Source of the DNA: Hysterium pulicare CBS 123377
Lineage: Eukaryota > Ascomycota > Dothideomycetes > Hysteriales > Hysteriaceae
Length of the DNA stretch: 28,063 bases
NCBI GenBank assembly: GCA_000467715.1
Contig: AJFK01000314.1
Span: 1-28,063 of the forward strand
Direction of reading: 5' to 3'
Position 1 is the first letter of the stretch. Each line of letters opens with the position of its first letter. The position numbers and the translations under genes were made by a program. The notes beneath the pieces are model-generated. The model saw nothing but the letters and a program-made list of their open reading frames with translations. It did not search any database and had not been told where the DNA came from. Positions 20,345 to 28,063 of the stretch are shown piece by piece.

Positions 20345-21577
20345 TCACTCTCGATATTTCCCTTTCTCATCTCTATCCTCATCCTTTTCATTCCCATCCA
20401 TTCCTCCCATGGAGGCCTCACCCTCTTTCCCCGCCCCGGCGGCCTTCTCACTCCCTCTCCCAACTTCTACCCAAAGCGGCACATGATCACTCGGCCCTCT
20501 CTCTTCCATACTATCCAGAATCCCGGTCCCAACAACCCGTCCCTCCTCCCAAAGCCTCCTACTCACAATAATCAAATCCACTCTATCACAACTACTTCCC
20601 CAATCCCTGCCCCTTGGAAAATAAGTATACCTCCTTTCATCGCCCTTCATGGCCCTCCAGACATCGACCGCATTCAACGAGACCTGCCTACGCTGCCCGT
20701 GATATTTAACGGCGTCTCCGAAGAACTTCGTATTGAAATCTGCGCGATTGTACTCGTGATCCATAGGGGACGTGCGGAGGCGAGGGTATCCGTCTAGCGG
20801 ACCTCGAGCGACGTTGAGGTCACCCGCGATAGCCACGTCGCATCCTTCTTTTTCGAGGCTCAAGCATTCGCTAAGGAGGAGCTTATGGAATGCCATCTTG
20901 CGAGCATGCCGGTTATCCACCACCGTGCCTGTCTTCGGATCACGATAGGGGTTGTCGGTGCCGTTTACAGCGTAGACATTTAGCACCGCTAACTTCCGTG
21001 CCCGGTCGTCGTCTTGCCGTTGACTCTGCATCTCAATGACGTGGATTCGGCCTTCAAGGTCCCAATCTACCTCCCTAACTTCTACTTTTCCCTTCTCGGC
21101 TTCGTATAGATCCTTCCGGATGATACTCGCGATCCCATATATCTTACCCCCAAACCCTCCTGCATTATGAGGGTCTCGAGGCAGCGTGAAATGGACTTCA
21201 TACCTTGGTCCTTCATCTCGAGCACTTTCTGGATTGACGGCACGCTGGACTGCGGATTGCGTTTTCTTATCTTGAGGGCTTATTTTTACTTCTTGCAGGA
21301 GGAGCATATGCGGCCAATGATGTCTCTTCAGGAAGGCGCGAAGAGAGGGATGATCTGACTCCGGTTTCTCATCGTCGGAGTTGGAATTGCAAGAGCGGTT
21401 GAAGAAGCTGGTAATGGGTGGTTGCAGGAAGGGTGTTATGCCGTTTATATTCCAGGCGAAGATGCGAATGGTGGCTGGGTTGTCGGGAGGGGAGGTCGTA
21501 TCAGTTCTAGACGTATCATTGGCTGGTTTGGATAGTTTTCTTCGCTTCGTTGGGGGTGGGCTTATTGAACGGGACAT
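20345..21577 (-). CDS. ExoIII/AP-endonuclease-like EEP-family nuclease, 410 aa
   Basis: A single exon. I chose the ATG at 21577 (AAA before it) over 21673, whose context is weak and whose extra 32 residues look like leader. Residues 7-18 (PPPTKRRKLSKP) form a likely nuclear signal. The endonuclease/exonuclease/phosphatase fold is complete: FAWNING (N43, N45), LLLQEVK (E96), IYGIASIIRKD (Y147), AGDLNVA (D253, N255), DRVDLIIVS (D334) and SDHVPL (D364, H365), matching the metal-binding and catalytic residues of exonuclease III. The family cuts DNA at abasic sites or acts on 3' ends, so a role in base-excision repair is the best inference; other EEP members act on RNA or lipids. The C-terminal 35 residues are Glu/Lys/Gly-rich and probably disordered. 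Confidence 0.88.
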   Translation of the reverse strand: MSRSISPPPTKRRKLSKPANDTSRTDTTSPPDNPATIRIFAWNINGITPFLQPPITSFFNRSCNSNSDDEKPESDHPSLRAFLKRHHWPHMLLLQEVKISPQDKKTQSAVQRAVNPESARDEGPRYEVHFTLPRDPHNAGGFGGKIYGIASIIRKDLYEAEKGKVEVREVDWDLEGRIHVIEMQSQRQDDDRARKLAVLNVYAVNGTDNPYRDPKTGTVVDNRHARKMAFHKLLLSECLSLEKEGCDVAIAGDLNVARGPLDGYPRLRTSPMDHEYNRADFNTKFFGDAVKYHGQRRQVSLNAVDVWRAMKGDERRYTYFPRGRDWGSSCDRVDLIIVSRRLWEEGRVVGTGILDSMEERGPSDHVPLWVEVGRGSEKAAGAGKEGEASMGGMDGNEKDEDRDEKGKYRE

Positions 21578-22280
21578 TTTGAGGTGGGAGATGGATGCTT
21601 TGCCTGCGTGGGATAGGGATGGAGAAAGATCCCGATTGCTATTTTTATTACGACAACAGTGGCTGGTATTCATGAGATTTCGACGTCGGTGTCTATGACG
21701 TCATATAAATAATTTGAAGCGAAGATCTATCAATGGAAACCCCCTTGCTTTATCTTCAAGTTCTCCCTAGAACAAAAACTTCTATAATCACCTGCTTCTT
21801 CCTAAAGAATAAAGAATCTTAAAAAGCTATAAAATAGCCCTCCACAGAGCTAGAGAAGAGAAATATGCTTAAACCCCATCCTCACCCTTAGATCATAGAC
21901 TTTTCCAGCCGTACACCGAGTACAATTGCCCTCCGTACCCGCTCTGAAATGAATTTCCCGTCCATCACCCATTTCCTCCATACTCTCTTCAAAAACCCCC
22001 AACTAAAGCTTTACTTCTCTTAGCAAATCCTGCTTCTCCTATGACCAAGAATCGTGCTTTTCGTCTCAGGAGCAATGCTGTCGAGAAGGAACTCTTCTTC
22101 TCTTTAAAGTAATGATACCAGATTCATAATAGGAATCAACATGTCTGAATGAGAAATCTTCTTCCTCGTATTAGGGAAGTTCCTACATATTATCTAGGTT
22201 TTCCTCTCGTTTGCCTCTCAATGCCGAAGAGAGATATATCTTCTCTTGAAAAAGACACTGGACGAATCACATCCGAATGC
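21578..22280. other. Intergenic region, nuclease promoter and sulfhydrylase 3' flank
   Basis: Relatively AT-rich around 21700-22250. The minus-strand frame of the nuclease extends upstream to 21673 but probably as leader. No gene, repeat or RNA gene is supported. Confidence 0.5.
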
Positions 22281-23923
22281 TTAAGCACTAGCAGCCATCT
22301 CCTGCGTCCCCAAATCCTTGACCTGTTCCTTCTTCACGCCATTCGGGGCACCAGGCTTTGGGGCATACAGAGTCCCCTCATTCCAGTCCTTACCCATCAT
22401 GTCTTTCTTCCAAGTCGGTGTCCAGCCATCGGCAGGCTTCAGACCAGCTCCCACGAACGCCTGCTCGAAGTCGTAGATGATGTCGTCAACATGCTCCAAG
22501 CCCAAGCTTACTCTGATCATGTCCGGCGTGACGCCACCCCTGATCTTCTCCTCGTCGGGGATCTGCTGATGAGTCGTTCGCCATGGGTGAATGATGAGCG
22601 TCTTTGCGTCACCAACGTTGGCCAAGTGAGAGCAGAGCTTGAGGTTGTCGACAACGGATGCGACTTCGGAAATGTTGCCTGCAACGCCGAAGGTTAAGAC
22701 GCCACCTGCACCCTTGGGAAGAAGCTTCTTTGCAATCTCATAATCCGGATGAGACTCTAGACCTGGATAGTTCACCCAAGCCACGCATGGGTGTTTTTCG
22801 AGCCATCGAGCGAAGGCAAGGGTATTGTCAACGTGGCGCTGACCCCGCAGGGCAATAGTCTCAAGACCTTGAAGGAAAAGCCAGGCATTGAATGGGCTCA
22901 TGCAAGGTCCCAGGTCTCGCATAGCATCCATGCGGAGTTTGGCGGAGAGTGCTTTGAGACCGTATGTCTCCCAGAACCTCATGCCGTGATAGCCATCTGC
23001 AGGTTCAGTCATGCAAGGATACTTTCCGCTCGCGGACCAGTCGAAGTGGCCACCATCAATTACGATGCCACCCATGCTAGTGCCGTGACCACCAATCCAC
23101 TTGGTGCAGCTATGCGTGATGATGTCGGCGCCCATAGTGATGGGCTTGGCAAGGTATCCCCCCATACCGAAGGTGTTATCCACGATGAGCGGGATGCCTG
23201 CCTCATGACAGACCTTGGATATGGCCTTGATATCGGGCACGTTGAACTGTGGGTTGCCGATTGTTTCCATGTAGACGGCGCGGGTTTTATCGTCGATGGC
23301 TTTTTTGACATTTTCGGGATCTTGGCCTTCGACGAATTTGCAGGCGATGTTGAATTTCTTGAAGTAGACGCGGAACTAGAAGTAGTGTTAAGATGGTGTC
23401 ATAGAGGATATTGAGGGCATGCTTGGTGCTTACTTGGTTGAAGGTACCGCCGTACAAGTTCATGGTGCTGACGAAGTTGTGGCCAGGCTCACATATCGAG
23501 GTGATTGCCATGAACTGACGAAGTGATAAGCGTCTCAAATAGCAAGTTATCCATGTTTGCGCGGCCTTACCTGAGCAGAGTGGCCTGAAGCTGTAGCTAC
23601 TGCACCGACACCACCCTCAAGCATAGCCATCCGACTCTCAAAGACCGAGTTCGTCGGATTGCCCATACGCGTATACACATAGCCGTCCTTTGACCAAGCA
23701 AATTTACTAGCGCCATCGGCAGCGTCTGTGAAGTTGTAGGCACATGTTTGGTAGAGAGGCAAGGCGCGAGCCCCGTTGATCGGGTCGGGTTCTTGGGCGC
23801 CGTGAAGCGCGATAGTCTCGAACTCTGGAGCTCTGGAGGCAGCGTGAGTAGAAGTCATATGAATACTGGCGCTCTAGAGTATAGGACTTACTTTTCTACG
23901 TGACCTAAATGTCCAGACACCAT
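22281..23923 (-). CDS. O-acetylhomoserine sulfhydrylase (Met17/CysD type), 489 aa
   Basis: Preferred exons: 23892..23923, 23571..23832, 23434..23514 and 22281..23375; introns of 59, 56 and 58 nt. The ATG at 23923 has strong context (A at -3, G at +4) and the following GTAAGT/CTCCAG pair joins MVSGHLGHVE to KAPEFETIALHG. An in-frame ATG at 23858 inside this first intron gives a 487-aa form beginning MTSTHAAS. The protein is a Cys/Met-metabolism PLP enzyme (PF01053): YTRMGNPTN, the IVDNTFGMGGYL segment, and THSCTKWIGGHG with the PLP lysine at about K217, then RVSLGLEHVDDI near the end. It makes homocysteine from O-acetylhomoserine and sulfide in the cytosol, the main fungal sulfur-assimilation step or its by-pass. 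A tail of about 50 residues extends beyond the usual fold. Confidence 0.93.
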
Positions 23924-24067
23924 TGTGAAGAGGTGAGAGTTCTTCAGCGAGCAGGCGAAAAGTGAAGATTGTGGAGCCGGCAGAAGTGGATGAAGACAGC
24001 AGAAGTGACGAGGGAAGTTTCAGATGTGTCGTGCGGTACTGCTCCCTTCGCTCTGATAGAGGCGAAG

Positions 24068-24073
24068 TTTATA
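24068..24073 (-). promoter_or_regulatory. TATA box of the sulfhydrylase gene
   Basis: On the minus strand the sequence reads GGTATAAACTT, about 145 bases before the ATG at 23923. Strength and spacing fit a core promoter. Confidence 0.45.
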
Positions 24074-24101
24074 CCTTCCTCACCTCACCAGTGCTATCTG
24101 C

Positions 24102-24111
24102 ATGGTGCCGT
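24102..24111. promoter_or_regulatory. Possible CYS3/MetR sulfur-regulator site
   Basis: ATGGTGCCGT matches nine of ten positions of the palindromic ATGRYRYCAT site bound by the fungal sulfur bZIP regulators. It lies about 30 bases upstream of the TATA box of a sulfur-assimilation gene. A single near-match can occur by chance. Confidence 0.3.
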
Positions 24112-25015
24112 TGTTCCTTCCCCCTTCACCTTCACCTTCGCATGTCCACTATCTTATCTCCCCAGAAGCCGAAATGGGGAAATACGTGGCTACGTTCGGC
24201 CGGCGATGATATTAATTGCGCATCTTCTCTCATTGCATCTCTCGCCGTGAGGTCAATGCCGTGTTCCCTGTCGTGGACTCATGGTATTCCTGAGCAAAGC
24301 CCGAGGTCGGCAAATGGACACCGGCAGACCGGCATCTCCAGGCATCTTCTGCGGGACCTTGTGTCATAAGTCAACGATTGAGGATGTACGGCATGAATAA
24401 GATCACTGTGCTGCTTATGGTGGGCCGGCGTTTATGGACGGTGCGTAAGACGTACATTTACTTCCCGGATAATGCGGAAATCCATCATTGGCAAACCTGG
24501 GTTGCGCATCAACCCCATGGTGACTCTCCCTGCTGCCCGCATGCGCTGTTTGACCTTGGGAATAGAGTCATAGAGTATGGAGACCTTAGCGGTCACCAAA
24601 ATTGTCGTGCGTATGCCTACTGTTGTTATGTATGCAGGGAAAATGAAACTGGAATCTAATAAAAGCACCCATTTATAGATCTCGGTGTTGTGAAATGAAG
24701 CAGATATCTCTAGTTTAGATGTGAAGACTTGCAGGCAAATGTCGACCTCCTCGAAAGCAGATTTGAATCTCTGGGAACGCTACATCCGAGGAACGTGATA
24801 TGAGTTCCGTACAATTCTGGCCCCTGGAAAACAACTTGTGCGGCAAATATTACTTTGAACCGTGGCAGATTGCAGAAGCTCCATGCTTTCCCTCAGGAAT
24901 TACCCATCGGCTTTTCCACTTACGTACTCAATATGTTTTGCCTTTCGCAGACTCAAATGTTCCTTGAACTTGCACTGAGCCCATTAGCATCACGTCGTTG
25001 CCAAGTGTCTGGGTG

Positions 25016-27564
25016 TTACTCACACATCATACCGCGCAAAGCCTCAAAGGCGATCGCGTAGTTCTCTAAAGCATCCATTATTTTCTGTAACCCAGAGTAT
25101 AGACGATCAAGGCCTCGAGAAGCTGGTCGAGGAACCTCAAGTGATGGCACTGCCACGCGGTTCTTGAGACAAAGCATCAGCAAGACGTAACTGCCCTGCA
25201 TTGCGCAACATGCAAAAGCCGGCATCATCCTCGGCAACCGTATCAACGGATTTGCGGAGACTTGTTGACGAGGATGAGGATTTGGGTGCGGCAATGCTTC
25301 GAAGCCTTTCGCAATTGCAAGAGCGGAATGCATGCATATTCTTGCAGATGCAATATTGCTTGGGCATTTATCTAGCTGATTCGAAGATGAGCTTGGGAAT
25401 TGGCTTCGTGAACTCCCGGGTGAAGGCTGTTCACTTTTCTGCTGAAGTGGGGTGTTACAGCAGCAGGAAAATGGCACTGTGGGTATCGAAACCGTTGCGC
25501 ATTTCAAATCGCAATGCCTTTGTGTGAAAATGGGAACGTCTCGAAATGCGCGATAGCGATGGAGCTTGATCCTCGCACTGTTCAGTTTGATCTGCACTTG
25601 GGCCCGCAATGAAAGGGCGAGGGCTGCTTCGCTAGTGTCCATTATCAGATTCGAGTTGCCGTTGACGTGGTGAGAATGGCGTGCAAGTAGGGTCTGCACT
25701 TCGGTCTCAAGCTCTGACCTTGATTTTTCAAGGCTAAAAGAATCGCTTCCGGTCTCCAGACACTTCCCTAGAGCAATGGTATACTCCGTACACTTCATTA
25801 TTGTTTGCTGAGCATCAAGCAGCGCCAGCCATGCACCGGTATCCGAAAGAATACTCGGTAGTGGCGTACTGAAAGAATGATGGTCGACTGCGACAATCGA
25901 GGCCTATGAGATTATTTAGCATCTTCATAACTCGAGACATGCGGTTATCTCGAAGTACGCCTCTTCTGATAGAATTCGGTATATACAGGCAAGTCACTAT
26001 TGCAGATGGTGAGGGTGGCTTGCAAGGCACGCCAGTCATGTCCGCAGAGCGATATATCCTCATGCTCAATGGTCGAGAAGGTTGAAGGAGGACACATTGT
26101 GCCAGAAGGGAGGAGGCTGGTGTTAGGGACAGGAAGTGGCGTTATAGAGTTGGGAAGGGCTGAATTGCGGTCGGTAGCCAGAGGGCTGCGTCGAAATATG
26201 ATTGGGAAGATGTTGTCCGAGGACTGCTTGTGAACGGTGGTTGATGCTGAGGAGGAAAAGTGCAAAATAAAAAAACCCCAGACTTACAGTATTACTAACG
26301 ATGGCGCTTTGCAGACTGCACATATACTATGTCCGTGTCAGCAGGGGCTTTAATAAGGGCGCTCTTGAGGAGGAATACAGTCATCCACCATGCTCGGCGT
26401 TTTGCTTCTCGGAAAATATCCCCAATTTCCGGACAACTTTCATGGAGAGACATACGCATAGCTGCATCAAGTGCCTGGCTTGCTCGATTACGCATCTTCG
26501 TTAAGTTCCCTCTTTGCGCGTATTCGTAAATGCTGAGAACTAGATAAGCCAAAATACTTTCCAGTTCAACCGGGGTTGTCGGATGAAACGATTCTCTTCG
26601 GAAGGCTGAAGGGCCGCTGCTGAGCGCCTCGGCAGGACATATGGCAGATTCTAGCACCTCCGACTCGATTTCGATGCTCTCCATAGCAAGCTCTGCGAAC
26701 AAACGGGCCTTTTCTCGACGGGAGACACGCGAAATCTCTTGAGTTGGACACGTATCTAGTGGATGAGGTATTAAGGCCAGGACAGCTGACAATGCAAGAC
26801 TGATAGGCGATGAGGGTTCAAAGTCACATTCATCGTGGCTGAGAGGTGAATCATGTGTTACGGGGGATTGGGGTGGAGGGAAAATCGGAAAGTAAGTATG
26901 AATGTAGATGTAGTATGCGTTTAGTCTATGAGATATCAGCAAAGGGATACACTGAAGATGGGCAAAGTGGTCAAGAAAAGCAGTTTGGTACCGTACATGT
27001 CACTGTCGCTTTCATAAGCACGTGAGAGAGGTCGGTGGGGCGAGCTCAGTGTTTTACCCGGAGCGGTTTTGATCTCCTGCGAAGTCGTTGGGGTGAAGGG
27101 CTGATGGCAATCCGGGTTCTCTAATGTGGCATTGGGGGATACCATAGGTTGAACGAAATCGTCATAGATATCTTCAACCAAGCTGCCTGCGCGAGACCCG
27201 TCGCCATCAATGTTTGCAAGACGGTTCTCTACAACGGAGGGTGCCTGGCCCGTTTTCTTTCGTGAGACCCTGGGGCCGCCCCTGTTACTCTTTGTGTACA
27301 CGCATGCTCGGTTTTTAGTTGAGCACTAATCTTTAGATTCAGAAGCAGCTTCCAATGGGAGACACGGAGAGAATACATTGCGGCAGACTTTCTTTCCATC
27401 ACAGCGGATGCGGGAAGCTCGACTGTGGGGTGGTCAGCCTCAAACCAAGCACACAGAAAAAGAGGGTTCAATCTCGAAGCTCCCTACCAAGATAGACAAG
27501 CAACTTTGACAGGAGGATCAAGACGCTTCTCTTTGCCATTATTAGTTGCCATAGTCGAAGTCAT
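25016..27564 (-). CDS. Zn2Cys6 transcription factor of the XlnR-like type, 641 aa
   Basis: Six exons: 27488..27564, 27377..27422, 26997..27325, 26379..26925, 26288..26326 and 25016..25903; introns of 65, 51, 71, 52 and 384 nt; total 1926 nt in one frame. Three exons build the zinc cluster, residues 23-49, C-x2-C-x6-C-x5-C-x2-C-x6-C, starting CLSCRASRIRC, followed by the basic YTKSNRGGPRVSRKK. The regulator domain (PF04082 type) begins at LNAYYIYIHTYFPIFPPP and contains RGNLTKMRNRASQALDAAMR and RRAWWMT, joined to YMCSLQSAIVSNT by the 52-nt splice. The C-terminus has ARIKLHRYRAFRDVPIFTQR, MMPAFACCAMQ and NYAIAFEALRGM, all expected in this family. A second ATG four codons in (27552) has a better context. 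It is a nuclear regulator; its targets are unknown. Confidence 0.92.
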
Positions 27565-28063
27565 GTAGGATACGACCAAAGCCCGGTTTAGGCATGAGGA
27601 TGGGCGCAATTATTATCAGTAGAGGCGGGACGGCTGAGAGGAATTTCTTCAAGTTGGCATAATGGCATAGCCATGATCACCAGGATCACCTATCATTTCG
27701 AGGTGATTTGATAAGGCGTGTGAGGTGCCGATGAGGAACGCGTGGCTTAAGCACACAAAGCTGTTATGCGTGGTACGTTCATGTTTCTTCTTATCGAAAG
27801 GTTGACGTCGGTGGAGAAATGAATTTGGATTGTGATTGATTGTTGGCGGCCAGGTCTCTGCCACGCATTGCTTTTCGTTGTGCATCCCGGGTGCCGTCGG
27901 CAGTCTGTGCGCAGGAAAATACCGGCGCCCGTCCGCATCCTCCACGAAAGGCCACACCGAAAGCATCTCCAAAATCAATTGGCTCATCATCCATCGCATC
28001 GATACCGATTTGACTTCTTCTTCTTCTTCTTCTCCCCCCCCCCCCCCCCCCCTTCCTCCTCCC
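27565..28063. other. Upstream region of the second regulator, to window end
   Basis: Probably its promoter and leader. Minus-strand frames at 27649-27999 (starting MRWMMSQL) and 27791-27994 (starting MDDEPIDFG) overlap in different frames and neither has a recognised domain, so no gene is called. A gene beyond the right edge could reach into this end. Confidence 0.45.
28013..28052. repeat. TTC microsatellite followed by a 19-base C tract
   Basis: A run of TTC/TCT triplets (about 28013-28033) passes directly into 19 C residues (28034-28052) and then a CT-rich end. This is simple sequence; the homopolymer length is likely to be uncertain in assembly. Confidence 0.85.

Larger units (their letters stand above)
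23924..25015. other. Intergenic region, sulfhydrylase promoter and 3' flank of the second regulator
   Basis: About 1.1 kb. The left part is the sulfhydrylase promoter with a TATA box and a possible sulfur-control site. Frames near 24378-24668 on both strands carry no family signal. No repeat or RNA gene recognised. Confidence 0.5.

Noticed and set aside
20345-27564. A biosynthetic or regulatory gene cluster on the minus strand
   Set aside because: The nuclease, sulfhydrylase and regulator are on one strand but have large intergenic gaps, separate promoters and unrelated roles; no core biosynthetic enzyme is present.
27649-27999. 116-codon minus-strand frame upstream of the second regulator
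   Set aside because: A second minus frame overlaps it with equally protein-like sequence; no family is recognised, so it is treated as leader or promoter.

Overview
The window is nuclear DNA of a filamentous ascomycete (Pezizomycotina). The genes are broken by short GT-AG introns, mostly 46-90 nt, with CTAAT/CTGAC/CTCAC-type branch sites. The protein families are typical of that group: two Zn2Cys6 transcription factors, a BBE-type FAD oxidase, a MARVEL membrane protein, a fungal astacin and a CysD-type sulfhydrylase. A class is not certain; Leotiomycetes would fit but this is only an inference. No RNA gene, CRISPR array or intact transposon was seen.

Left part (1-6930). A 5'-truncated secreted-type FAD-linked oxidase runs off the left edge (1-1737). 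A DUF1223 thioredoxin-like gene follows (2526-3291); it is broken by an in-frame TAG and a late frameshift. Then come about 3.6 kb without a convincing gene, although this stretch has a strong TATA box (3542-3550) and a long frame interrupted by only two TAG codons (4601-5365).

Middle part (6931-19713). An 800-aa Zn2Cys6 regulator (minus) ends in a 14-nt last exon. It is followed by a 224-aa MARVEL-like protein (minus), a secreted astacin metalloprotease with a DUF4215 cysteine module (plus), and a 290-aa coiled-coil/membrane protein of unknown role (plus). A PaaI-type thioesterase (minus) and a three-BRCT protein (plus) diverge from one ~700-bp promoter region. A polytopic membrane protein (plus) closes this part.

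Right part (20345-28063). All genes are on the minus strand: an ExoIII/AP-endonuclease-like nuclease, O-acetylhomoserine sulfhydrylase (sulfur assimilation), and a second Zn2Cys6 regulator of the XlnR-like type with six exons and one unusually long intron. The window ends in a TTC repeat and a 19-base C tract.

The genes do not form an evident pathway or biosynthetic cluster; the layout looks like ordinary mixed housekeeping and accessory gene content. The most useful observations concern gene structure: two decayed loci, an upstream ORF whose stop overlaps the thioesterase start, competing N-termini in the sulfhydrylase, a micro-exon, a possible exitron, and a long ORF-bearing intron. I found no clear sign of a previously undescribed system.
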